Assembly (NCBI RefSeq): GCF_008042045.1
Contig: NZ_RDBP01000041.1
Span: 33,329 to 66,262, forward strand
DNA from: Streptomyces sp. T39
GTDB taxonomy: Bacteria > Actinomycetota > Actinomycetes > Streptomycetales > Streptomycetaceae
Reading direction: 5' to 3'
DNA length: 32,934 bases
Shown here piece after piece: positions 14,176-23,794 of this stretch. The notes under the pieces were generated by a model. That model did no database searches. It was not told the DNA's origin and saw only the letters and a program-made list of their open reading frames with translations. The position numbers and the translations under genes were made by a program. The number at the start of each line of letters is the position of its first letter. Within the stretch, counting starts at the first letter, position 1.

Positions 14176-14559
14176 CTACGCCGACGTCGGTGCCGTGTCC
14201 CTGCCGCCGCCGGTCGCCCCCGCCGTGCCGTTGATCTGCTCGATCGCCTGGCGCGCGTGCTCCCCCGGGGAGCGGGCCGTCAGCGAGGAGACGGAGGACG
14301 TGGCGGGCGGCGGCAGCTGCTGCGACCGCTCCGGGCTCGCCGGCGGGGCCGGCGCGGGCGCCGAGTGGGCGCCGGAGCGGAGGCGCAGGCGATGGCCCGC
14401 GGCCTCGTCGAGACTGACGGGACGCTGCATCCGGGTGGCGAGCCTGCCCGCCTCCCGGCCGAGCGCGGCCACGTCCTCCCAGGCCAGCCGGACGACGAGG
14501 CGGAGCTCGGCCTCACCGTCGGGGAGGGCCTGCAACGGAGGGCTGACACGGTCGTTCAT
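14176..14559 (-). CDS. Conserved hypothetical protein, 127 aa
   Basis: No function is recognised. The N-terminal half is well ordered and charged (EAELRLVVRLAWEDVAALGR, then GRLATRMQRPVSLDEAAGHRLRLR). The middle is Pro/Ala/Ser-rich and low complexity, and the C terminus returns to a short helix (SPGEHARQAIEQING). There is no signal peptide or membrane segment. The start has AAGGTGAGG about 8 nt upstream. The gene stands alone, divergent from the next gene. The sequence style is that of small Streptomyces-specific proteins. Confidence 0.6.
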   Translation of the reverse strand: MNDRVSPPLQALPDGEAELRLVVRLAWEDVAALGREAGRLATRMQRPVSLDEAAGHRLRLRSGAHSAPAPAPPASPERSQQLPPPATSSVSSLTARSPGEHARQAIEQINGTAGATGGGRDTAPTSA

Positions 14560-14735
14560 GGACTGGTCCTCACCTTGTCGGTACCCGGTCCCCGGGGGTG
14601 CGCTGCTCCCCGCGGACGCCTGATGTGCCCACGAGTACGTCCGCGCGACACGCCGCGTTCACCGTCTCCCGCGCCGCGTCCCGGAGCGCCTCCGGCGGGT
14701 GTCGGCCCCGACTCGGCCGGGTGCCTCCGGACACG

Positions 14736-14741
14736 TACCAT
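14736..14741 (+). promoter_or_regulatory. -10-like TACCAT supporting the start at 14749
   Basis: TACCAT ends 7 nt before the ATG at 14749. An ATG at 14740 overlaps the hexamer and would lie upstream of the predicted transcript start. No Shine-Dalgarno sequence is present. Confidence 0.45.
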
Positions 14742-14748
14742 GGCGCTT

Positions 14749-15249
14749 ATGTCGTTTCTCCGCCGCCGCAGCGCCGCCACTCCCGCGGGTCCGGACTTCG
14801 ATGTCCTGGCCATGGATCCGGGCGACTGGCCCGGCAATCTGGGCGCCGGTCTGCTGCCCGCCCCCGACGGCACCTGCCAGGGCGTGTTCCTGCGCTACGA
14901 CCTGTTCGGCGGCCGCGGCCCCGCGATGATCATCGGCAACCTCCCCGAGGGCTCGCCGGCCCGCGAGGTCGAGGAGGGCGAGATCCCCTTCGAGGCCGCC
15001 CAGCTGCTGCTCGCCCTGGAGAACGACGAGCCCGTCCATGTCACCGGTGTCGAGGACACCCCGGTGATGCAGGGCGACAACCTGCTCATCGTGCGGCGGG
15101 TGAAGCTCTCCGAGAGCCGCATCTCCTGCGTCCAGTTCGACCGCAGCGACAACGTGCTCGTCACCATCGCCAGCTGGGACCGGCCGATCACCGACGATCT
15201 CTACGCGCTGCTCAAGCCGCTCCCCGCGGAGCTCTTCCAGCAGGCCTGA
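14749..15249 (+). CDS. Conserved actinobacterial protein of unknown function, 166 aa
   Basis: No characterised domain is recognised. The protein is soluble, with an Arg-rich N terminus (MSFLRRRS) and a compact alpha/beta body. Conspicuous stretches are MDPGDWPGNLGAGLLPAPDG, FLRYDLFGGRGPAMIIGNLP and IASWDRPITDDLYALLKPLP. No signal peptide or membrane span is seen. The start at 14749 is favoured by the -10-like hexamer 7 nt upstream; starting at 14740 would add three residues. It is followed by the clearest intrinsic terminator in the window, so it is a single-gene unit. Confidence 0.75.
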   Translation: MSFLRRRSAATPAGPDFDVLAMDPGDWPGNLGAGLLPAPDGTCQGVFLRYDLFGGRGPAMIIGNLPEGSPAREVEEGEIPFEAAQLLLALENDEPVHVTGVEDTPVMQGDNLLIVRRVKLSESRISCVQFDRSDNVLVTIASWDRPITDDLYALLKPLPAELFQQA

Positions 15250-15269
15250 GCGCCCTGTCCCCCTCCATG

Positions 15270-15300
15270 CTGCCCGGGTGCCCCCGGGCAGTTTTCGTTT
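15270..15300 (+). terminator. Intrinsic terminator with T-run
   Basis: CTGCCCGGG (15270-15278), loop TGCC, CCCGGGCAG (15283-15291), then TTTTCGTTT. A canonical rho-independent terminator 20 nt after the upstream stop codon. Confidence 0.9.
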
Positions 15301-15305
15301 GCGTC

Positions 15306-15335
15306 TTGCCAAGGCATTCATCGGACCTCTAGCGT
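15306..15335 (+). promoter_or_regulatory. Predicted promoter of the leader ORF and GH95 gene
   Basis: TTGCCA (15306-15311), an 18-nt spacer and TAGCGT (15330-15335). The first ATG (15343) is 7 nt beyond the -10, so the transcript would begin at or next to that ATG. Confidence 0.55.
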
Positions 15336-15342
15336 CGAGGTC

Positions 15343-15375
15343 ATGACTCCAGGATCGCCGGTGGTGTCGGCATGA
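15343..15375 (+). CDS. 10-codon leader ORF coupled to the GH95 gene
   Basis: An ATG at the predicted transcription start opens a 10-codon frame encoding MTPGSPVVSA. Its TGA overlaps the GH95 ATG in the arrangement ATGA (15372-15375). The GH95 start has only a weak GGTGGTG upstream and no alternative in-frame start, so translation of the leader could load ribosomes onto GH95. This is inferred from layout; a peptide function is not suggested. Confidence 0.4.
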   Translation: MTPGSPVVSA

Positions 15376-17674
15376 CGGCGGCAGAAAGTGCAACGGCCCC
15401 GGATGGGCAGGGGATTCGGGACTGGTCCCGCCCTGCGTCCGCCGGTGACACATCCGATGAATCGCTCCTCTGGTACCGAAGTCCCGCCGACGACTGGGAA
15501 CGCGAGTCACTGCCCGTCGGCAACGGCGCCCTCGGCGCGAGCGTGTACGGGACGCTCCCGGCCGAACGCCTCACGCTCAACGAGAAGTCGCTGTGGACCG
15601 GCGGACCCGGCTCCGCGGAGGGCTACGACCACGGCAACGGGGCCGCTCCGGGGCCGGGTGCCCTGGCCGCCGTGCAGGCACGTCTGGAGAGCGAGGGGAC
15701 GCTCCCGCCCGCCGCCGTCGCCGCCGCGCTCGGCCGGCCGAGACGCGGCTACGGCGCCTACCAGGTCCTCGGAGACCTTCTCTTCACGGTGCCCGGCGCC
15801 CCGGCCGCCCCCGACGCCTCGTACCGACGCACCCTCGACCTCGCCACCGCCCTGGCCGGCGTCACCTACACCCACCAAGGCGTCACCCGGACACGGGAGT
15901 TCTTCGCCTCCTGGCCCGCCCGGGTGATCGCGGGCCGCTTCCACGCGGACCGCCCGGGCAGCACCGGCTTCACCCTGAGCCACACCTCGCCCCACGACGA
16001 CCGGACGGTCACCGCCGACGGCGACCGGCTCACCGTGCGCGGCAGGCTCGCCGACAACGGCCTGTGCTTCGAGGCCCAAGTCCGGGTGATCGCCCAGGGC
16101 GGCACCGTGACGGCGGGCCCCGACGGCACGATCACCGTGACCGGGGCGGACAGCGCCCACTTCGTCCTCGCCGCCGGAACCGACTACGCCGACACCTACC
16201 CGTCGTACCGGGGCCCCGACCCCCACGCGGGCGTGACCGCGGCCGTCGACGCCGCCGCGGCGCTGCCCTACGAACGGCTGCGGGCCGACCATGTGGCCGA
16301 CCACAGCGCCCTGTTCGGCCGGGTCTCGCTCGACATCGGACAGCGGCTCCCGGACCGGCCCACCGACGAACTGCTGGCCGGCTACACCGGTGAGGCGGGC
16401 CCGGCCGACCGCGCACTGGAGGCCCTCTGCTTCCAGTACGGCCGCTACCTGCTCATCGCCTCCTCACGCACCGGCTCCCTGCCCGCCAACCTTCAGGGCG
16501 TGTGGAACGACTCGGTCGCCCCGCCCTGGGCCGGCGACTACCACGTCAACATCAACCTCCAGATGAACTACTGGCCGGCCGAGGTCACCGCGCTCCCCGA
16601 GACGACCCCTCCGTACGACCGCTTCGTCGAAGCCCTGCGCGCCCCGGGCCGGGTCACCGCACGTGAGATGTTCGGCGCCCCGGGCTGGGTCGTGCACGAC
16701 GAGACCAATCCGTACGGCTTCACCGGCGTCCACGACTGGTCCACCGCCTTCTGGTTCCCCGAGGCCGCCGCCTGGCTCACCCAGCAGCTCTACGAGCACG
16801 TCCGCTTCTCCGGCTCCACCGCCTACCTCCGTGACACCGCGTACCCCGTCATGAAGGAGGCCGCCGAGTTCTGGCTCGCCGCCCTGCGCACCGACCCGCG
16901 CGACGGCACCCTCGTGGTCACCCCCGGCTACTCGCCCGAGCACGGAGACTTCACCGCGGGCCCCGCCATGTCGCAGCAGATCGTCCACGACCTGTTCACC
17001 AACACCCTGGAGGCCTCCCGCACCCTCGGCGACGACCCCGGCTTCCGCCGCCGTCTGAAGGACGCGCTGGACCGGCTCGACCCCGGGCTGCGCATCGGCT
17101 CGTGGGGCCAGCTCCAGGAGTGGAAGGCCGACCTCGACAGCCCGGACGACACCCACCGGCACGTGTCCCACCTCTTCGCGCTCCACCCAGGGCGGCAGAT
17201 CGCCCCGGGCAGCCGCTGGGCCGAGGCCGCCAGGGTCTCCCTGACGGCACGCGGCGACGGCGGGACCGGCTGGTCCAAGGCATGGCGGATCAACCTCTGG
17301 GCCCGGCTCCACGACGGCGACCGCGCCCACGCGATGCTCCGCGAGCAGCTGCGCCGCTCCACCCTGCCGAATCTCTGGGACAGCCATCCGCCCTTCCAGC
17401 TCGACGGCAACTTCGGCGCCACCGCCGGGATCGCGGAGATGCTCGTCCAGAGCCACCACGGTGTGATCGAGATCCTTCCGGCCCTGCCCGCCGCGTGGCC
17501 CGAGGGCGAGGTGCGCGGACTGCGGGCGCGCGGCGGCGCGAGTCTCGACGTCGCCTGGTCCGCCGGTGCGGCCCGCCGGGTCGTGCTGAGGGCGGAGCAC
17601 AGCGGCACCCTGACCGTGCGCTCCACGCTCTTCGCCTCGGGAGAAAGGGAGTTCGCCGTCCGCGCCGGCGGCAG

Positions 17675-17699
<25 letters not shown>
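15372..17699 (+). CDS. GH95 family glycoside hydrolase, probable alpha-L-fucosidase
   Basis: This 775-residue enzyme has the complete GH95 architecture: an N-terminal beta-sandwich starting LLWYRSPADDWERESLPVGN, an (alpha/alpha)6 barrel and a C-terminal beta domain. The catalytic machinery known from AfcA-type 1,2-alpha-L-fucosidases is present: the NxN pair Asn393/Asn395 in HVNINLQMNYWPAE, Glu523 in TPGYSPEHG and Asp678 in QLDGNFGATAGI. The family also contains alpha-L-galactosidases, so the sugar is not certain. No signal peptide is visible, so it is probably intracellular, acting on imported oligosaccharides. No transporter or repressor gene is adjacent. It is preceded by a coupled leader ORF and overlaps the geosmin synthase gene tail-to-tail by 25 bp. 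Confidence 0.93.
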
Positions 17700-19906
<2,207 letters not shown>

Positions 19907-19988
19907 GTGGGATACGGGCCTTTCCCCGGTCGCCGCGCGCGGCGGCGCGGACTGTACGTGGTCGGCCCAGCACTACCCCTCCCCGGAT

Positions 19989-20002
19989 GGGTGCACGCAC
20001 CC
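19989..20002. promoter_or_regulatory. Palindrome GGGTGC-AC-GCACCC upstream of geoA
   Basis: Six-base perfect arms, 82 nt before the geoA start. Near it, on the minus strand, lies TATGACTAT (about 20008-20016), the most AT-rich stretch and a possible -10. A developmental regulator site is possible but unproven. Confidence 0.35.
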
Positions 20003-20039
20003 GGACGAATAGTCATACAAGCACGCTCCGGGCGTGCGG

Positions 20040-20079
20040 GCGGGGTGCCACCGGACCCCCACGGCCGGTGGCACCCCGC
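20040..20079 (-). terminator. Strong terminator after the amidase gene
   Basis: Fifteen-base perfect arms (20040-20054, 20065-20079; core GGGGTGCCACCGG) enclose a 10-nt loop, 16 nt downstream of the amidase stop codon. Confidence 0.85.
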
Positions 20080-20095
20080 GGTCCCCGGGCGTCCT

Positions 20096-22069
20096 CTAGC
20101 GCCGCACCACCCGCACGTCGGAGGCCTTCACGAACGCCACCCGGTGCCCGAACTGGATCTGGTGGTACTCCTCCTGTCCGCGCACCACCCGGTGGACGGA
20201 GGTGTCGAACGTCGGTGCGTACAGGTACTCGCCCGGCGTCCTGTCACCGGCCACGTACCGCTGACCCGCCCCGAGCGTGTACGGCAGCGGGGAGACCGCC
20301 TGGACCGGCACACCGGCCGGATAGGCCGACGCCTCCGGGTACGCCCGCCCGTACACCGGCACCCGGTCGAGCCCCTCCCGGGGCGTCACCAGCGTCCCGC
20401 GCGAAGGAACCGCGGTGGGCCGGGTGCGCGGATCGTGGAACCACGCCTTCTGCCCCAGGTACCAGATCGCCGTCCAGTCGCCGCGGCGCTCCGCCACCGC
20501 GTACTGCTGTCCCGTCGAGGCCCGCGCCCCCGTGTCGTTCACCCCGGTCGTCGACTCCGCGCCGTCCGGGCGCAGGCCGGCATCCTTCACCAGCGGGGTG
20601 TCCTCGCCCGGCCCGGTGTGCAGGCGCACCGCACCGGACCCGTGCGGGGCGCAGGCCTCACCGGCCCGCACACAGCCCGTGTAGAGCGGCCGGTGCGCGT
20701 CGTACGCGGGCCGGACCGTGACCACGGGGCTGTCCGGACCTGCGGACGGGGTCAGCGGCCTGCCCAGCAGCCGGAAGTAGTGCGCCCAGTCCCAGTAGGG
20801 CCCCGGGTCCGTGTGCATCCCGCGGATCGTGGTGGTCGTGGTGCCCGGCACGTTGTCGTGGCCGATGACGTGCTGCCGGTCCAGCGGGATGTCGAAGCGG
20901 TGCGCGAGGTAGCGCACCAGCCGGGCCGACGTGCGGTACATCGCCTCCGTGTACCAGGCGTCCGGGGCGACCAGGAACCCCTCGTGCTCCAGGCCCACCG
21001 ACTTGGCGTTGACGTACCAGTTCCCCGCGTGCCAGGCGACGTCCTTCAGCGGCACATGCTGCGCGATGTGCCCGTCGGACGACCGCAGGGAGTACTGCCA
21101 GGACACGTACTCGGGGTTCTGCACCAGCTGGAGCGTGGTGTCCCAGGTGGCCTCCGTGTCGTGCACCACGATGTACTCGATCGACTGCGACCGCGGCCGG
21201 TCCCCCTTGTCGTGATTGCCGTAGTCGCCCTCCCCGAACTCCTCGTAGGGCGCCGGGATCCACTCGCACGCCACCGTCGGCGGGCACTCGGTCCGCGAGG
21301 CGTCCGCGGTCCGCAGGCCGAGAGCCGCGGCCTGCGTCCGGTCGGGCGCCGTGCCGGGCGCCGCGTCGAGCACCATCCGCTGCCCGCCGTCGGTCGTCCG
21401 CGCCTCACCCGTGCGGATCACGTCGAAGACGTCGTCGGCGTAGACCGAGGCCGTCGCCGTGTCGTCGGCACCCGAGAAGCGCGCGACGGCCCCGTACCAG
21501 GCACCGGGATCCGTGCTCAGGGGCAGCCCCAGCCGCTTCTGCGCGTCGGCCAGCAGCGCGGCCCCGCCGCGCACATTGGCCGACACGCTCTCCCGCAGCT
21601 CCCCGGCCGGGATGCCCGACACGGCGGCCGCCCGCTCCAGCGTCCGCAGCCGCGCGGGCAGCCGGGCCGGGTCGGGCAGCGCGGTGCCGGTGACGCTGCG
21701 CACCGGGCGCGCCGAGTCGCCGCGGGCGTCCTCCTCGCCGTGCGTGTGGTGCGGGGCCTCGGCCAGCGCGGTCCGGGCGTCCGTCAGATGCATCGGGCCG
21801 TAGCCGCCCGTGACACTGGCGGCGCCGCCGTGTCCGTCCCAGCGGGACTGGAGGTAGGACACACCGAGCAGCACGCTCTGCGGCACGCCGTACTCGTCGG
21901 CGGCCTCGGCGAACGCCCGCTGCAGCGCGGTCGGCGACGCGGAGGCACCGGCCGTCGCGGCGGGCCCCGAGGAGAGCAGCGGCAGCAGCAGGGCGGAGAC
22001 GGCGGCGGCCGCGCCGGCCGTCCGTGCGTGCCGGGGACGGTCGGGACGTGCGGGGGCGGATCCTTGCAA
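20096..22069 (-). CDS. Secreted N-acetylmuramoyl-L-alanine amidase (amidase_2 family)
   Basis: This 657-residue exported protein would cleave the amide bond between muramic acid and the peptide stem of peptidoglycan. After a signal peptide (about residues 1-42) comes a helical segment resembling a lytic-transglycosylase or muramidase-like fold (EYGVPQSVLLGVSYLQSRWD). The zinc amidase domain is central: the first His in IEYIVVHDTEA, a substrate-contact region (GHIAQHVPLKDVAWHAGN), the second His in HVIGHDNVPG and the final ligand Asp in HTDPGPYWDW. Two C-terminal SH3-like beta regions (about 440-657) probably bind the wall. The start is TTG with GGAGG 5 nt upstream. It has its own promoter and terminator. 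A role in growth, sporulation or wall turnover is likely. Confidence 0.92.
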   Translation of the reverse strand: MQGSAPARPDRPRHARTAGAAAAVSALLLPLLSSGPAATAGASASPTALQRAFAEAADEYGVPQSVLLGVSYLQSRWDGHGGAASVTGGYGPMHLTDARTALAEAPHHTHGEEDARGDSARPVRSVTGTALPDPARLPARLRTLERAAAVSGIPAGELRESVSANVRGGAALLADAQKRLGLPLSTDPGAWYGAVARFSGADDTATASVYADDVFDVIRTGEARTTDGGQRMVLDAAPGTAPDRTQAAALGLRTADASRTECPPTVACEWIPAPYEEFGEGDYGNHDKGDRPRSQSIEYIVVHDTEATWDTTLQLVQNPEYVSWQYSLRSSDGHIAQHVPLKDVAWHAGNWYVNAKSVGLEHEGFLVAPDAWYTEAMYRTSARLVRYLAHRFDIPLDRQHVIGHDNVPGTTTTTIRGMHTDPGPYWDWAHYFRLLGRPLTPSAGPDSPVVTVRPAYDAHRPLYTGCVRAGEACAPHGSGAVRLHTGPGEDTPLVKDAGLRPDGAESTTGVNDTGARASTGQQYAVAERRGDWTAIWYLGQKAWFHDPRTRPTAVPSRGTLVTPREGLDRVPVYGRAYPEASAYPAGVPVQAVSPLPYTLGAGQRYVAGDRTPGEYLYAPTFDTSVHRVVRGQEEYHQIQFGHRVAFVKASDVRVVRR

Positions 22070-22074
22070 TGCAG

Positions 22075-22079
22075 CCTCC
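22075..22079 (-). promoter_or_regulatory. Ribosome binding site GGAGG for the amidase TTG start
   Basis: GGAGG on the minus strand lies 5 nt before TTG at 22069, the same spacing as for the other TTG-started secreted enzyme at 8973. Confidence 0.7.
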
Positions 22080-22111
22080 AGGGACGGATGGTGCGCGGCC
22101 GGACCCGTACA

Positions 22112-22140
22112 GGGGTAGCGGCTCGCGGACGATCCGTCAA
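22112..22140 (-). promoter_or_regulatory. Predicted amidase promoter
   Basis: On the minus strand TTGACG (22140-22135), a 17-nt spacer and TACCCC (22117-22112), giving a leader of roughly 35 nt. Confidence 0.55.
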
Positions 22141-22315
22141 TCAGGCTCCACAGCGGGAACTGCGCACGTCAGCACCGGTTCGGACGGGGCGTCAGGGCCA
22201 CTTTCCGAGCGGCGGGCCACCGGCCTGCGGTGCGTCACTGGCGTGGACCAATGGCCCCGCCGGGCACCTGGGCCGCTCCCGCCACGAAAGCCGTGCGCCG
22301 CGACGCCCACGCGCC

Positions 22316-22361
22316 GGCGCGCCATGCGTCCGGTGTGTCGGCACCGGACGCACGGCGCGCC
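22316..22361 (-). terminator. Long hairpin 1 downstream of the phosphotransferase gene
   Basis: GGCGCGCC (22316-22323) pairs with 22354-22361, and TGCGTCCGGTG (22325-22335) pairs with 22342-22352, with one mismatch between the two stems and a 6-nt loop. This gives 19 paired bases, a very stable structure. Confidence 0.75.
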
Positions 22362-22362
22362 C

Positions 22363-22420
22363 AGGGCCTCTCGTCCGGATCCCGGCGGGTTGCGCGTGCC
22401 CGGTCCGGACGGGAGGCCCT
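22363..22420 (-). terminator. Long hairpin 2, adjacent to the phosphotransferase stop
   Basis: AGGGCCTC plus CGTCCGGA (22363-22379) pair with TCCGGACG plus GAGGCCCT (22404-22420), with one T/G apposition, so 16-17 bp around a 24-nt loop. It is 14 nt from the stop codon and one nucleotide from hairpin 1. Confidence 0.7.
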
Positions 22421-22434
22421 GCCCTCCTGGGCCG

Positions 22435-23559
22435 TCAGCGGGTGCCGACCGCCGCGCGCACCGCCCTGCGGGCGAGCGCGCAGTCGTCGTGCAGCCGCCG
22501 CAGCAGCAGCCGCTGCTCCTCCCCGGCGGCCATCCCGGCGGCCGGGGGCTGGGCGGCGGTCACCGGGGACGCCTCCCGCATGGTGCGCTGGACGGCCGTC
22601 TCGTACGTCCGGATCTCCCGCGTCAGCACCAGCATCAGGTTCACCAGGAAGGCGTCCCGCGCCGCGGTGCCCTGCTGCTGCGCCAGCTGGCTGATCTGAC
22701 GGCGCGCCATGGGCGCGTCCCCGAGGACGGACCAGAGCGTCGCCAGGTCGTACCCGGGCAGATACCAGCCGGCGTGCTCCCAGTCGACGAGCACGGGGCC
22801 GGTGGGGGAGAGCAGCATGTTGGACAGCAGCGCGTCGCCGTGGCAGAACTGCGCCATCCCCTGGCGTCCGCCCGCCTGGGCGACGCCGTGCAGCAGCTTC
22901 TGGAGGTCGCCGAGGTCACGGTCCGTGAAGAGACCGAGCTCGTGATACCGCGAGATCCGCGAGCCGTAGTCGAGCGGGGCGTCGAACATCCCGGCGGGCG
23001 GACGCCAGGAGTTGAGCCGGACGACCGCTCCCAGTACCGCGCGCAGGTCCGCGCGGGGCGGCGCCTCCACCGGGTGCCGGGTCAGGGCCGCGGGACGGCC
23101 GGGCATCCGCTCGATGACCAGGGTGCAGTTCTCCGGGTCCGCGGCGATCAGCCGCGGGGCCCGGACCGGCGGCCGGTGCCGCACGAACGCACGGTAGGAA
23201 GCTATTTCGTGCCTCAGCCGCTCGGCCCACGCCGGCGAGTGGTCCAGTAAGCACTTGGCCACCGCCGTCGTGCGCCCGGTCGTCCCCACGATCAGCACGG
23301 ACCGTCCGCTGCGGCGCAGCACCTGCACCGGATGGAACTCCGGACAGATCCGGTGCACCGACGCGACGGCCTTGCGCAGCTGGGCGCCCTGGGGGCCGGA
23401 CAAGTCGATCCTCCCGCTGAGGGGCTGTCCCATGGGGCCGGCGGGCCTGCGGGCCCGGCCGGTCTGCGCGGGGACGGGATACGGTCCGGAGCCTGCCGGG
23501 ACGACGGTGCGCTGCTGGAGCCGGGAGGGGGCGGACACGGAGGACGATGCTGTGTACAT
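22435..23559 (-). CDS. Phosphotransferase family protein (APH/choline kinase fold)
   Basis: This 374-residue protein has a protein-kinase-like fold. The catalytic loop motif HGDALLSN (His240-Asp242-Asn247) and the metal-binding motif LVDWEHAG (Asp259) match the aminoglycoside phosphotransferase family. The ATP-binding lysine is probably Lys102 and its partner Glu118 (RHEIASYRAF). About 50 N-terminal residues are Pro/Gly/Arg-rich and look disordered. The substrate is unknown; antibiotic resistance should not be assumed. Codon 104 is TTA (23248-23250), the rare leucine codon read by the bldA tRNA. It was the only in-frame TTA I found among the accepted genes, so translation may be limited to differentiation. 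The start at 23559 is chosen over 23700 because the extra residues are Cys/His/Pro-rich and atypical. It is divergent from an NsdA-like regulator. Confidence 0.85.
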   Translation of the reverse strand: MYTASSSVSAPSRLQQRTVVPAGSGPYPVPAQTGRARRPAGPMGQPLSGRIDLSGPQGAQLRKAVASVHRICPEFHPVQVLRRSGRSVLIVGTTGRTTAVAKCLLDHSPAWAERLRHEIASYRAFVRHRPPVRAPRLIAADPENCTLVIERMPGRPAALTRHPVEAPPRADLRAVLGAVVRLNSWRPPAGMFDAPLDYGSRISRYHELGLFTDRDLGDLQKLLHGVAQAGGRQGMAQFCHGDALLSNMLLSPTGPVLVDWEHAGWYLPGYDLATLWSVLGDAPMARRQISQLAQQQGTAARDAFLVNLMLVLTREIRTYETAVQRTMREASPVTAAQPPAAGMAAGEEQRLLLRRLHDDCALARRAVRAAVGTR

Positions 23560-23712
23560 GGGAGATACAGATCCCTTCGTGCGCCGACAGGTTGCGTGCG
23601 CGCCCCGCCCCATATGCCAGAGGCAGCACCCTGGGGAATGTGCCCCGGCGGACGGGGCGGGGTGGCGCATTCCTACCTGACACCCCGGCGCGGGTGGCAC
23701 ACCATCTGGCGG

Positions 23713-23732
23713 ACCCTGGCGAACCCTGGCGA
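23713..23732. repeat. Two tandem 10-bp copies of ACCCTGGCGA
   Basis: Perfect head-to-tail copies (23713-23722, 23723-23732) lie in the 235-bp gap between the phosphotransferase and the NsdA-like gene. A related CTGGCG precedes them at 23706. They could be paired regulator sites one helical turn apart, shortly upstream of the -10-like TACTGT at 23760. Confidence 0.5.
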
Positions 23733-23759
23733 ATAGTCGCCACCCCCATCACGGGCCGT

Positions 23760-23765
23760 TACTGT
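23760..23765 (+). promoter_or_regulatory. -10-like TACTGT upstream of the NsdA-like gene
   Basis: TACTGT, 29 nt before the GTG start. No convincing -35 at the expected distance. Confidence 0.35.
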
Positions 23766-23794
23766 CAACTCAGCCGAGAACCTGGGGGCTTGAC

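Larger units (their letters stand above)
22070..22434. other. 365-bp intergenic region between amidase and phosphotransferase genes
   Basis: No gene is supported. The right half holds two adjacent long hairpins (22316-22361 and 22363-22420) and the left part holds the amidase promoter. I see nothing recognisable in 22141-22315. Confidence 0.7.

Noticed and set aside
22435..23559. Calling the kinase-fold protein an aminoglycoside resistance enzyme
   Set aside because: Only the general phosphotransferase motifs are present. The family is very broad and the TTA codon plus regulator neighbour suggest a different role.
23560..23700. 47-residue N-terminal extension of the phosphotransferase
   Set aside because: The residues are Cys, His and Pro rich with no family likeness, and they would intrude into the shared promoter region.
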